Assembly (NCBI RefSeq): GCF_010727125.1
Contig: NZ_AP022564.1
Span: 3,782,001-3,846,000, forward strand
DNA length: 64,000 bases
From: Mycolicibacter terrae
GTDB taxonomy: Bacteria > Actinomycetota > Actinomycetes > Mycobacteriales > Mycobacteriaceae
Direction of reading: 5' to 3'
The notes below the pieces were generated by a model that was given only the letters and a program-made list of their open reading frames with translations, made no database searches and was not told the DNA's origin. Within the stretch, counting starts at the first letter, position 1; each line of letters opens with the position of its first letter. The translations under genes were made by a program, and so were the position numbers. Below are positions 1 through 8,044 of the stretch, piece after piece.

Positions 1-492
1 CAGCGGCCGTCGATGCGGGGCGTGCCGTTCTCGTTCGTCCGCGTCGATCGCGCGGGAAACATGTCGAAACGTCAGTCGGCCACCGGTTTTCACTTCTCCT
101 CCAGCGGCGGGACCTGCCCGCTGTGGAACGTCTACGAGACGTTCGGCAACCCGGGACGGATCGGCGTGCAGGTCGCCGAGATGCCCGACGGCCGCAAATA
201 CCTGTGGGTGGCGCGCACCGTGGAACGCCGCGCCGCGCGCTGGGGCCAGCCGGACAAGACCTTCGCGATCGGGCTGGGCTGCGAACTGCGCCACGCCCAC
301 CGGCTGGTCTACTCCGAAGGGCTGGATCTGCACGGTGACCATGAGGTCCCGGCCACCCCGATCGGGGCGGGCTGCCGGGTCTGCGAACGCGACAACTGCC
401 CGCAGCGGGCATTCCCCGCACTGGGCCGCGACCTCGATCTCAACGAACACCGCAGCACGGTGTCGCCGTATCTGGTAAAGCAACAGCGGTGA
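1..492 (+). CDS. ramB: RamB-type transcriptional regulator, C-terminal part (5' end outside window)
   Basis: The reading frame is open from base 1, so the gene begins upstream of the window. The visible 163 residues match what I remember of the C-terminus of mycobacterial RamB (Rv0465c), the short-chain fatty acyl regulator that controls glyoxylate-cycle genes. Recognisable stretches are [18 protein letters not shown] and the Cys-rich [18 protein letters not shown], typical of the C-terminal domain (DUF2083 type) of this XRE-family regulator. The N-terminal HTH is not in the window. The stop TGA (490-492) overlaps the GTG start of the next gene by four bases, which suggests translational coupling. 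Confidence 0.88.
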   Translation, partial: QRPSMRGVPFSFVRVDRAGNMSKRQSATGFHFSSSGGTCPLWNVYETFGNPGRIGVQVAEMPDGRKYLWVARTVERRAARWGQPDKTFAIGLGCELRHAHRLVYSEGLDLHGDHEVPATPIGAGCRVCERDNCPQRAFPALGRDLDLNEHRSTVSPYLVKQQR

Positions 493-1037
493 CAGCTCGC
501 ATCCCCGAAGCCCCCGGCCTGCGCGACCTCGGTCTGGTCAACTGGCTGGTCTGCAAAGTCGTCGCCGCCCGCCAGCACGTGCCCCGGGCGCACCTGTTCA
601 CCACGCTGGGCCAGCACAAGCGGTTGATGTGGTCCTGGCTGCCGTTCGGCGGGGTGCTGATGCGGGGCGGCAAGCTCTCCACTCGCGACACCGAGCTGGT
701 GATCCTGCGGGTGGGCCACCTGCGGGACAGCAGATACGAACTGCAGCATCACCGCCGGATGGCCGCCGCGGCCGGCTTGGACGACGCCACCCAGGCCCGC
801 ATCTTCGAGGGCCCCGGCGGCCCCCATTTCGACGAGCTCACCGATCGCCAGCGCGTCATGCTGATCGCGATCGACGAACTCGTGCAGTCCCGCACCCTCT
901 CCGATGCCACCTGGGAGCAGTTGTCCGAGCACCTGGATCGTCCCCGGCTGATCGAATTCGTCATGCTGACATCGCAATACGACGCGCTGGCCGCCACGCT
1001 GAGCGCCCTGCGGGTGCCGCTGGACTTCGACGAGTAG
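489..1037 (+). CDS. Carboxymuconolactone decarboxylase (AhpD-like) family protein
   Basis: 182 residues starting at GTG 489, overlapping the ramB stop as GTGA. The central part ([29 protein letters not shown]) has the CMD/AhpD-like helical signature with a conserved E-x-x-H-H cluster but no CxxC pair, so peroxidase-type AhpD activity is not indicated. It corresponds in position to Rv0464c of M. tuberculosis, remembered as a conserved protein of unknown role next to ramB. The substrate cannot be read from the sequence. The next gene starts seven bases after the stop, so a three-gene transcript with ramB is likely. Confidence 0.8.
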   Translation: MTARIPEAPGLRDLGLVNWLVCKVVAARQHVPRAHLFTTLGQHKRLMWSWLPFGGVLMRGGKLSTRDTELVILRVGHLRDSRYELQHHRRMAAAAGLDDATQARIFEGPGGPHFDELTDRQRVMLIAIDELVQSRTLSDATWEQLSEHLDRPRLIEFVMLTSQYDALAATLSALRVPLDFDE

Positions 1038-1043
1038 CGCTGC

Positions 1044-2498
1044 GTGACAGCTACCGTTAGCCACGACCTGGCCGTCGCCGGGGGCGGGATCCTGCTGATC
1101 GCGGTCGTGCTGATCGTCGTCGGGCGAGCGCTGGCACGCCGTGGCGCCGGCCCGCTGGTCACCCGCAAGGTTCCCCATGCGCTGTGCGGGCTGTTCGCCG
1201 CGGTGGCCGCGTTCCAGCTGTCCCACGGGGCGGTGGTGGCGGGCGTGCTGGCCGTCGCGACGGTGGCATTGGCGTTCATCGTGGAGCGGGGCCTGGTCCC
1301 GGTTCCCGGGGTCTTCGATGGCACCCGTTCCCGCGACTACGGGCTGGTCGGCTTCGCGGCCGGGGCACTCGTCGCGGTGCTGGCGTTCTGGCCGGATCGG
1401 GTGGCGATCGCCGCAGGTGTGGTGGTGCTGGGTCTGGCCGACGCGGGCGCGGCCCTGATCGGGGACCGCTACGGCCGCCACCGGGTGGAAGCCGGCGGCG
1501 GTGTGCGCTCCCTGGAGGGCTCGGTGGCCTTCGTGGCGATCGCCTTCGCCGTGTCGTTCGTGTTCTGCCGGGTCGGCCTCGAACTGAATTCGTTCATGGC
1601 GGTGGCGGTTTCGTTGTTCGTCGCGGTGACGACGGCAGCGGTCGAGCTGCTGGTCTGGCCGGCGGCGGACAACCTGCTGATCACACCGTGGGTGGCGCTG
1701 CTGCTGCACGTCGCGCGCGAGCTGTCCACCGACGACGCGCTGCGCTGGTTGGCCGCGGCCGTATTCGGTTGCGCCATCGTGCCGTTCATGCTCCGGATGC
1801 GCTGGCTGGATCTGCCGGGCGCGCTCTGCGGTGGTCTGATCGCCGGGGTGGCCGTCGGCCTCGGCGGGTGGGCGTGGATCATCCCGGCCGCCGTCTTCTT
1901 CTCACTGACCAGCCTGCTCACCGGGTATCGCCGACCCACCCGGGCCGGGGGCATGCGCACCATGAGTCAGGTCGCGGTGAACGCCAGCCTACCGGTGCTG
2001 GTCCCGGTGATCGGCTTTGCGTTCACCCGCGACCCGGCCTGGTACGCCGTCTCCATCGGCGGGATCGCCGCCGGCATCGCCGACTCCTGGGCGTCGGAGA
2101 TCGGCCGGTTCTCCAAGCGGGATCCGGTGTCGCTGCGGACGCGGGGCCGCGTCGCCAAAGGCACGTCGGGGGCGGTCTCCCCGCTGGGTTCAGCGGCGAC
2201 GGTGGTGGGAGCGTTGGCGGTCGGATGTTTCGGCGCGCTCTTCGGTGGGCTGGCGATGGTGCCCGTCGGCCTGGTGGCCGGGATCATCGGCTCCCTGGTG
2301 GACACCCTGATCGGCGCCAGCGTGGAGGCCCGCTTCGTGTGCACCACCTGCGGCGCCACGGTGGAGGACCGCCTGCACTGTGGGTCGCCGACGCAGCCGT
2401 CCTGGGGGTGGCGCTGGGTGGGCAACGACGTCGTCAACGCCTTCGCCAATGGGGCCGGGATGGCGGCGGGATTCCTGGTATTCGAGCTGCTGGGGTAG
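1044..2498 (+). CDS. Fused prenol/phytol kinase-like (VTE5 type) and DUF92 (VTE6 type) membrane protein
   Basis: 484 residues from GTG 1044, rich in membrane helices. Residues 1-230 look like the dolichol/phytol kinase family: RKVPHALCG at 41-49, LADAGAALIGDRYG at 131-144, RSLEGS at 155-160 and DNLLITPW at 209-216. Residues about 255-484 look like DUF92: SEIGRFSKRDPVSLRTRG at 351-368, GSLVDTLIGASVEARFVC at 416-433 and a closing WVGNDVVNAFANGAG. In plants and cyanobacteria these are two separate enzymes, phytol kinase (VTE5) and phytyl-phosphate kinase (VTE6), that convert a free prenol to its diphosphate. Inference: a two-step prenol salvage kinase at the membrane. It follows the CMD gene by six bases and converges on a geranylgeranyl-reductase-type gene. 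The exact substrate is unknown. Confidence 0.75.
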   Translation: MTATVSHDLAVAGGGILLIAVVLIVVGRALARRGAGPLVTRKVPHALCGLFAAVAAFQLSHGAVVAGVLAVATVALAFIVERGLVPVPGVFDGTRSRDYGLVGFAAGALVAVLAFWPDRVAIAAGVVVLGLADAGAALIGDRYGRHRVEAGGGVRSLEGSVAFVAIAFAVSFVFCRVGLELNSFMAVAVSLFVAVTTAAVELLVWPAADNLLITPWVALLLHVARELSTDDALRWLAAAVFGCAIVPFMLRMRWLDLPGALCGGLIAGVAVGLGGWAWIIPAAVFFSLTSLLTGYRRPTRAGGMRTMSQVAVNASLPVLVPVIGFAFTRDPAWYAVSIGGIAAGIADSWASEIGRFSKRDPVSLRTRGRVAKGTSGAVSPLGSAATVVGALAVGCFGALFGGLAMVPVGLVAGIIGSLVDTLIGASVEARFVCTTCGATVEDRLHCGSPTQPSWGWRWVGNDVVNAFANGAGMAAGFLVFELLG

Positions 2499-2508
2499 CC
2501 GCGCCTGG

Positions 2509-3684
2509 CTACCTTCCCGATAATGTCCTCTCCCACAACAGCAGCCGTGTTCGAAACCCGGGATGGTTCACACTGTCCAACAACGCGAGCGCGGTGCGGG
2601 TGAGCGCCGGGACGCCGGCCAGCTTGTTGAAGATCCGGCCGCGCCGGTATTCCTTGCCCCATGCCGCTTGGATGGTTTGTTGGTAGTTGCTGAAATCGTC
2701 GGGCCCACCGTTGGTCAACGCGGCGATGGCGCACTCACCGGCCGCCATCCCGGATTGCAACGCCTTGGAGATGCCCGCGCCCGACACCGGCCGGGCCGCC
2801 CCCAGCGCGTCACCGGCGAACAGCACACCCGGGCGCCACGGCGGCCAGGCGGTGAAACCCATCGGCAGCCGCCAGCCCTGCAGGGCCTTCGACTTCTGCA
2901 ACTCGGCGACCGACGGCAGCTCCCAGTCGCGGGGCAGGGTGGCCATGAACTCGCCCAGGAACCGGGTGGAGTTGATCTTCTGCCAGTGCTTGTAGCTGTT
3001 GACGTAGCCCACGCCGATGTTGACGTGGCCACCGCCGAGTGGGAAAACCCAGCCGTACCCGGGCAGTTGGTCGCCCTGGAACCGAATCTTCAGGTAGATG
3101 TCGAGGCTGTCGGAGTCCGGGCGGTTCGCCTGCATTTCGGCGCGGATCGCGATCGCCGAGTAGCCGTTGCATTGCGAGTCCAGTGTGAGCCCGCGCTTGA
3201 CCGGCGAGTACGCGCCGTCGGCGGCGATCACCGCATCGGCCAGTACCTTCTCGCCGGACTTCAGGGTCACGCCGGTGACGCGTCCGTCGTCGTCGACGAG
3301 GGGGCCGACGACTTCGGCGCCCTGGCGTACCTCGGCACCCGCAGCCGCGACGTTTTCGAGCAACATCGTGTCCAGCTCGCGACGGCGGATACCGTGCCCG
3401 TGGTCGGGCATCCCGGCGCGGCGCGGGAAGGTCAGCTCCCACTGACTCGGGCTGAAGATCTTGGCCCGGTTGATGCGGTGGAACGTGGCGATCTCGTCGG
3501 CCAGACCCATCCTCTGCAGGTAGCCGGTGGCGCGCGGAGTCAAGCCGTCACCACAGGGCTTGTCGCGCGGAAACTCGGCCTTGTCCAGCACCACCACCCG
3601 GGCACCGGTCCGCACCGCCTGCCACGCTGCCGCCGAACCCGCCGGCCCGCCCCCGGCTATCGCCAGGTCATACCGCCGGGTCAC
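2509..3684 (-). CDS. Geranylgeranyl reductase family FAD-dependent oxidoreductase
   Basis: 391 residues. The N-terminal dinucleotide fold is AIAGGGPAGSAAAWQAVRTG, followed by FPRDKPCGDGLTPRA, which is the signature of the geranylgeranyl reductase/MenJ family, and later FAGDALGAARPVSGAGIS, the FAD-binding GD motif. Members saturate isoprenoid double bonds, for example in the menaquinone side chain by MenJ (Rv0561c). This protein is related to MenJ but not close enough to be called MenJ. It ends ten bases from the end of the kinase/DUF92 gene in a convergent arrangement. Together they suggest local prenyl-lipid metabolism, which is inference. Confidence 0.85.
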   Translation of the reverse strand: MTRRYDLAIAGGGPAGSAAAWQAVRTGARVVVLDKAEFPRDKPCGDGLTPRATGYLQRMGLADEIATFHRINRAKIFSPSQWELTFPRRAGMPDHGHGIRRRELDTMLLENVAAAGAEVRQGAEVVGPLVDDDGRVTGVTLKSGEKVLADAVIAADGAYSPVKRGLTLDSQCNGYSAIAIRAEMQANRPDSDSLDIYLKIRFQGDQLPGYGWVFPLGGGHVNIGVGYVNSYKHWQKINSTRFLGEFMATLPRDWELPSVAELQKSKALQGWRLPMGFTAWPPWRPGVLFAGDALGAARPVSGAGISKALQSGMAAGECAIAALTNGGPDDFSNYQQTIQAAWGKEYRRGRIFNKLAGVPALTRTALALLDSVNHPGFRTRLLLWERTLSGR

Positions 3685-3795
3685 CGGACCTCGACTGTCC
3701 GTGGGTGTGTTGCGGACTGCGCCACCGTCTCCACGACCGCAAGCTTGGTCGCTTTGGTTGCCCGTATCAAGGGCGGCGCCGGCGGGCGCCCGGAC

Positions 3796-5196
3796 TCAGA
3801 AGTTGATCATGTGGCCGGTCAGGCCGTGGAAGCACTCCTGCAGCGCCTCGGACATGGTCGGGTGGGTGTGCACGTTGCGGGCCAGCTCGCCCGCGGTCAG
3901 GTCCCACTTCTGCGCCAGGGTGAGCTCGGGCAGCAGTTCGGAGACGTCGTGGCCGACCAGGTGCCCGCCGAGCAGCTCGCCGTAGCGGGTGTCGGCGATC
4001 AGCTTCACGAACCCGCTCGGGTCGCCCGCCCCGTGGGCCTTGCCGTTGGCGGTGAACGGGAACTTGACCACCTTCACGTCGTAACCCTCGGCGCGGGCCT
4101 GCTCCTCGGTCAGCCCGAAACTGGCCACCTGCGGCTGGCAGAACGTGGCGCGCGGCATCATCCGATAGTCACCGAGCGGCATCGTCTCGGCCCCACCGAT
4201 GGTCTCGGCGGCCACCACGCCCTGCGCCTCGGCGACGTGCGCCAGCTGCAACAGACCGGTGACGTCGCCGATGGCGTAGATGTGCGGCACCGAGGTCTGC
4301 ATGTACTCCCCGACACCGATCGCGCGCCGGTCGGTCAGCGCCACCCCGGCGGCCTCCAGACCGTAACCGTCGACGTTGGGCGCAAAGCCGATGGCCTGCA
4401 ACACCTTGTCGGTTTTGAGCTCTTCAGTCTGCCCGTCCTTGCTGACGGTGACGGTGACGGACCCGCCGGCTCCACTGTCCACGATGGACTCGACCTTGGT
4501 GCCGGTGCGGATCTTGATACCCAGCTTCTTGAGCTGCTTCTCCACCTCCTTGGACACCTCGACGTCCTCGTTGGGCAGCGCCCTCGGTAGGAACTCCACC
4601 ACCGTGACGTCGACGCCGTAGTTGGCCAAGATGTAGGAGAACTCCATGCCGATGGCCCCGCATCCGGCGATGACGATCGAGCCCGGTAGCTCCCGGCTCA
4701 GGATCAGCTCCTCGTAGGTGACCACGTTGGCCGAAAGCGACGTGCCCGGCACCAGCCGGGTGCTCGATCCGGTGGCGATGATCGCGTTGTCGAAGGTGAC
4801 GTTTTCGGTCCCGCCCTCGTTCAGCTCGACGGACAGCGTGTGGGCGTCGGCGAACCGGCCGTAGCCGTGGATCTCGGTGATCTTGTTCTTCTTCATCAAG
4901 AAGTGCACACCGGCCACCCGGCCGTCGGCGACCTTGCGGCTGCGGTCGAACGCCGCCCCGTAGTCGAAGCTGGCCTCCCCGGTGATCCCGAAGGTGGCGG
5001 CCTCACGGTTGAAGATGTGTGCCAGCTCGGCATTGCGCAGCAACGCTTTCGACGGGATACAGCCGACGTTCAGGCAGACCCCGCCCCAGTATTTCGGTTC
5101 GACGATGGCGGTGTTCAAGCCCAGCTGGGCAGCGCGGATGGCCGCGACATAACCACCGGGGCCGGCTCCGAGGACTACGACGTCATAGTGGGTCAC
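3796..5196 (-). CDS. lpdC: Dihydrolipoyl dehydrogenase
   Basis: 466 residues, the usual length. N-terminal FAD fold [16 protein letters not shown], redox disulfide [13 protein letters not shown] with Cys41 and Cys46, NAD fold with [12 protein letters not shown], and C-terminal catalytic His445 and Glu450 in HTHPTMSE. This is Lpd (Rv0462), the E3 subunit of the pyruvate and branched-chain dehydrogenase complexes and of the mycobacterial peroxynitrite reductase system. It is the last gene of a five-gene minus-strand run and starts 32 bases after the stop of the preceding membrane-protein gene. A GC-rich inverted segment near 3771-3791 follows the stop and could help termination. Confidence 0.96.
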   Translation of the reverse strand: MTHYDVVVLGAGPGGYVAAIRAAQLGLNTAIVEPKYWGGVCLNVGCIPSKALLRNAELAHIFNREAATFGITGEASFDYGAAFDRSRKVADGRVAGVHFLMKKNKITEIHGYGRFADAHTLSVELNEGGTENVTFDNAIIATGSSTRLVPGTSLSANVVTYEELILSRELPGSIVIAGCGAIGMEFSYILANYGVDVTVVEFLPRALPNEDVEVSKEVEKQLKKLGIKIRTGTKVESIVDSGAGGSVTVTVSKDGQTEELKTDKVLQAIGFAPNVDGYGLEAAGVALTDRRAIGVGEYMQTSVPHIYAIGDVTGLLQLAHVAEAQGVVAAETIGGAETMPLGDYRMMPRATFCQPQVASFGLTEEQARAEGYDVKVVKFPFTANGKAHGAGDPSGFVKLIADTRYGELLGGHLVGHDVSELLPELTLAQKWDLTAGELARNVHTHPTMSEALQECFHGLTGHMINF

Positions 5197-5228
5197 AGAC
5201 CCACCCTAACGGGCAGTGTCCCCGCGCT

Positions 5229-5744
5229 TCAGTACGGGATGATCCCGCCGACGCAGCGGCTCACGTGCTGGCAGAAGTGGTGGCCGTACAGCGGCGCGGC
5301 GGCCGCGGCCGAGGCGAACACCGCCGACATCAGCGCGATGGCCAGCGCCGCCAGCAACGGTTTCTCGCCGACCATCGCCACGATCACCCCGGCGAGGATG
5401 CACCCCACCGCGTAGACCACCACCACGAAGACGGCCGGGGTCTTGTCGGCCAGCGAATACCACCAGGAGAACAGCCCCAGCCCGATCCCGGCCGCCGGGA
5501 TCCAGACGGCGGCCAGCACCAGCACCAGCTGCCACCACTTGAGAAACCGGTACTGGCCCTCCACGACGACCGGCTTGGGAGGCTTGGCGGTCGACGTCAC
5601 CTGCGGCTCCGGCTTGCCTTCCGGTTCGGGCGCACACTCCTCTTCCGGCCCGGGCAGCGGCGTCGGATGCGGGCCGGTCTCGAAGCTCGGCGGCCAGTGC
5701 GGCTCGGTCATCGGCAGCGCCCCGGTGTCGGTGGTCTCAGACAC
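5229..5744 (-). CDS. Membrane protein with proline-rich N-terminus (Rv0461 type)
   Basis: 171 residues if started at GTG 5744, whose first bases overlap the previous stop (GTGTCTGA, 5737-5744); an internal ATG at 5711 is possible. The first 45 residues are acidic and proline-rich and probably cytoplasmic. Three to four hydrophobic segments follow: WWQLVLVLAAVWIPAAGIGL, TPAVFVVVVYAVGCILAGVI and LLAALAIALMSAVFASAAAA. The final segment carries two cysteines (FCQHVSRC). By position and length it matches Rv0461 of M. tuberculosis, a transmembrane protein of unknown function upstream of lpdC. Confidence 0.72.
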   Translation of the reverse strand: MSETTDTGALPMTEPHWPPSFETGPHPTPLPGPEEECAPEPEGKPEPQVTSTAKPPKPVVVEGQYRFLKWWQLVLVLAAVWIPAAGIGLGLFSWWYSLADKTPAVFVVVVYAVGCILAGVIVAMVGEKPLLAALAIALMSAVFASAAAAAPLYGHHFCQHVSRCVGGIIPY

Positions 5745-6015
5745 CGGAGACCGCCTGAATCGCCGCCAGAGCCCCGAACCAGCCGACCGCCAGCGCGAGG
5801 AGAAACGCACCCACTGCGGTTACCCAGCGTCGCGAGGAGACGAACACCAACCCCAGCCCGGCCACGCTGGGAGCTCCGAGCACCAGCGCGATCGCGGCGT
5901 CCGGGCGCAATGCTGCGGTGAGCAGCAGCGTCGTCCCGATTCCGGTCAGCGCACCGACAGCGGTCCCGACCAGCATGATGCTGCTCAACAGCCAGGGGCG
6001 CGGCAGCGGAATCAC
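5737..6015 (-). CDS. Small hydrophobic membrane protein (Rv0460 type)
   Basis: 92 residues from GTG 6015. The upstream in-frame extension is arginine- and proline-rich antisense-like sequence without a hydrophobic pattern, so the later start was chosen. The protein is almost entirely hydrophobic, with about three membrane segments (SSIMLVGTAVGALTGIGTTL, SVAGLGLVFVS, AVGAFLLALAVGWFGALAAI). It lies between the DUF779 gene and the Rv0461-type gene, as Rv0460 does in M. tuberculosis, and overlaps the next gene by eight bases. No function is known to me. Confidence 0.65.
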   Translation of the reverse strand: MIPLPRPWLLSSIMLVGTAVGALTGIGTTLLLTAALRPDAAIALVLGAPSVAGLGLVFVSSRRWVTAVGAFLLALAVGWFGALAAIQAVSGV

Positions 6016-6044
6016 ACCAGCAGATTTTACGACCGCGGCCCCGC

Positions 6045-6455
6045 TCAGTGCGGTAGCGACCCGGTGATCACCGGGACTTCGTCCAGCAAAGCGTTCTCGT
6101 CGTCGGTGAAGGCCCGGCCACGGGTCAAGAACCGGATGCCCTCCGGCGCCTCCAGGCTGAACCCGGCACCGCGGCCGGGCACCACATCGATGATCAGCTG
6201 GGTGTGCTTCCACGCCCCGAACTGCGGCCCGGAGATCCACACCGGCACCCCGCCACCGACTCCGTCGACGTCGAGCACACCGAGCAGCACGTCGCGGTCA
6301 CCGACGATGAAGTCCCCGTCGGGGTAGCACATCGGCGCCGAGCCGTCGCAGCAGCCGCCGGACTGGTGGAACATCACCGGGCCGTGCCGCCGGACCAGTC
6401 GCGCCACCAGTTCGGCTGCCGCATCGGTGATCAGCACCCTGGCCGGCGCGTCCAT
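6045..6455 (-). CDS. DUF779 family protein
   Basis: 136 residues. The Cys-rich segment FHQSGGCCDGSAPMCYPDGD and the phrase WISGPQFGAWKHTQLIIDVV identify the DUF779 family, which is commonly found next to aldehyde dehydrogenases of the AldB/ExaC type. Here it starts 13 bases after the stop of such a gene, so the pair is almost certainly co-transcribed. It corresponds to Rv0459. The three cysteines suggest metal binding or a thiol role in aldehyde handling, but that is inference. Confidence 0.85.
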   Translation of the reverse strand: MDAPARVLITDAAAELVARLVRRHGPVMFHQSGGCCDGSAPMCYPDGDFIVGDRDVLLGVLDVDGVGGGVPVWISGPQFGAWKHTQLIIDVVPGRGAGFSLEAPEGIRFLTRGRAFTDDENALLDEVPVITGSLPH

Positions 6456-6468
6456 CAGAACATGCCCA

Positions 6469-7992
6469 TCAAAAAAGACCCTGCGCCGTCTGGGAGTAGG
6501 ACACCAGCAGGTTCTTGGTCTGCTGGTAGTGGCCGAGCACCATCTTGTGGTTCTCCCGGCCGATTCCGGACTGCTTGTAGCCGCCGAACGCGGCGTGCGC
6601 GGGATAGGCGTGGTAGCAGTTGACCCACACCCGGCCGGCCTGGATGTCGCGGCCGGCCCGGTAGGCGGTGTTGCCGTCGCGGCTCCACACCCCCGCGGCC
6701 AGCCCGTAGAGGGTGTCGTTGGCGATGCCGATGGCGTCGTCGTAATCGGTGAACGATGTCACCGAGACCACCGGGCCGAAGATCTCCTCCTGGAAGACCC
6801 GCATCTTGTTGTGCCCGCCGAAGATCGTCGGCTGCACGTAGTAACCGCCGGACAGCTCCCCACCGAGTTCGGCGCGCTCCCCGCCGGTGATGACCTTGGC
6901 GCCCTCGCCCTTACCGATCTCGATGTAGGACAGGATCTTCTCGAGCTGGTCGTTGGAGGCCTGCGCGCCGATCATGGTGGCGGGGTCCAGCGGATCGCCC
7001 TGGCGGATCGCCTTGGTGCGGATCGCGGCCAGTTCCAGGAACTCGTCGTAGATGTCGGCCTGGATCAGCGACCGCGACGGGCAGGTGCACACTTCGCCCT
7101 GGTTGAGCGCGAACCCGGCGAACCCCTCCAGCGCCTTGTCCTGGAAGTCGTCTCCTGCCGCCAGCACGTCGGAGAAGAAGATGTTGGGGCTCTTGCCACC
7201 CAGCTCCAGGGTGACCGGGATGATGTTCTGGCTGGCGTACTGCATGATGAGCCGGCCGGTGGTGGTCTCCCCGGTGAAACCGATCTTGGCGATCCGGTTG
7301 CTCGAAGCCAGCGGCTTGCCCGCCTCCACCCCGAAACCGTTGACCACGTTGAGGACTCCGGCGGGCAGCAGGTCGCCGATCAGGCTCATCAGATACAGGA
7401 TCGACGCCGGGGTCTGCTCGGCGGGCTTGAGCACCACCGCGTTTCCCGCCGCCAGGGCGGGCGCCAGCTTCCAGGCCGCCATCAGCAGCGGGAAGTTCCA
7501 CGGGATGATCTGGCCCACCACGCCCAGCGGTTCGTGGAAGTGATAGGCGACGGTGTCGTCGTCGAGCTGGGACAGTGCACCCTCCTGGGTGCGGATCGCG
7601 GAGGCGAAATAGCGGAAATGATCCACGGCCAGCGGGATGTCGGCGGCCAGCGCCTCCCGGATGGGCTTGCCGTTGTCCCACACCTCGGCGACCGCCAGCT
7701 GCTGGGTGTGCTCTTCGATGCGGTCGGCGATCTTGTTCAACACCGCCGCCCGCTCGGCCGGCGAAGTCTTGCCCCAGGCCGGGGCGGCGGCGTGCGCGGC
7801 GTCCAGCGCCTTGTCGACGTCGGCCGCCGTGGAGCGCGGGATCTCGCAGAACACCTGGCCGGTGACCGGTGTCGCGTTCTCGAAATACTCACCGGAGACC
7901 GGCGGCTCCCACTGCCCGCCGATGAAGTTCCCGTAGCGGGACTCGTAGCTCATCAGCGCCCCCGCGGAACCCGGACGTGCGAATACGGTCAT
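6469..7992 (-). CDS. Aldehyde dehydrogenase (Rv0458 type)
   Basis: 507 residues. The NAD-binding and catalytic motifs of the ALDH superfamily are present: [19 protein letters not shown], the catalytic glutamate motif [12 protein letters not shown] and the catalytic cysteine motif [12 protein letters not shown]. The sequence closely matches what I remember of Rv0458, including the N-terminal [18 protein letters not shown], and belongs to the ExaC/AldB acetaldehyde-type group. A purine-rich GAGAGGAG lies eight to nine bases before the ATG. It heads the run that continues through DUF779 and lpdC and is divergent from the S9 peptidase gene. Confidence 0.93.
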   Translation of the reverse strand: MTVFARPGSAGALMSYESRYGNFIGGQWEPPVSGEYFENATPVTGQVFCEIPRSTAADVDKALDAAHAAAPAWGKTSPAERAAVLNKIADRIEEHTQQLAVAEVWDNGKPIREALAADIPLAVDHFRYFASAIRTQEGALSQLDDDTVAYHFHEPLGVVGQIIPWNFPLLMAAWKLAPALAAGNAVVLKPAEQTPASILYLMSLIGDLLPAGVLNVVNGFGVEAGKPLASSNRIAKIGFTGETTTGRLIMQYASQNIIPVTLELGGKSPNIFFSDVLAAGDDFQDKALEGFAGFALNQGEVCTCPSRSLIQADIYDEFLELAAIRTKAIRQGDPLDPATMIGAQASNDQLEKILSYIEIGKGEGAKVITGGERAELGGELSGGYYVQPTIFGGHNKMRVFQEEIFGPVVSVTSFTDYDDAIGIANDTLYGLAAGVWSRDGNTAYRAGRDIQAGRVWVNCYHAYPAHAAFGGYKQSGIGRENHKMVLGHYQQTKNLLVSYSQTAQGLF

Positions 7993-8044
7993 CGGTGCTG
8001 CTCCTCTCGGGTGTTACACACCTCACACTACCGTCGCCGTCACA

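Noticed and set aside
309-1709. 466-codon minus-strand reading frame opposite ramB and the CMD gene
   Set aside because: Composition is His/Arg/Gln-rich without hydrophobic core, the usual antisense shadow of high-GC genes; the plus strand has well-recognised proteins.
3771-3791. GC-rich inverted segment after lpdC as a terminator
   Set aside because: The stem is imperfect and there is no U-tract, so it is not listed as a separate terminator.
2563-4590. 675-codon plus-strand reading frame
   Set aside because: It is antisense to the reductase and lpdC, both firmly identified on the minus strand.
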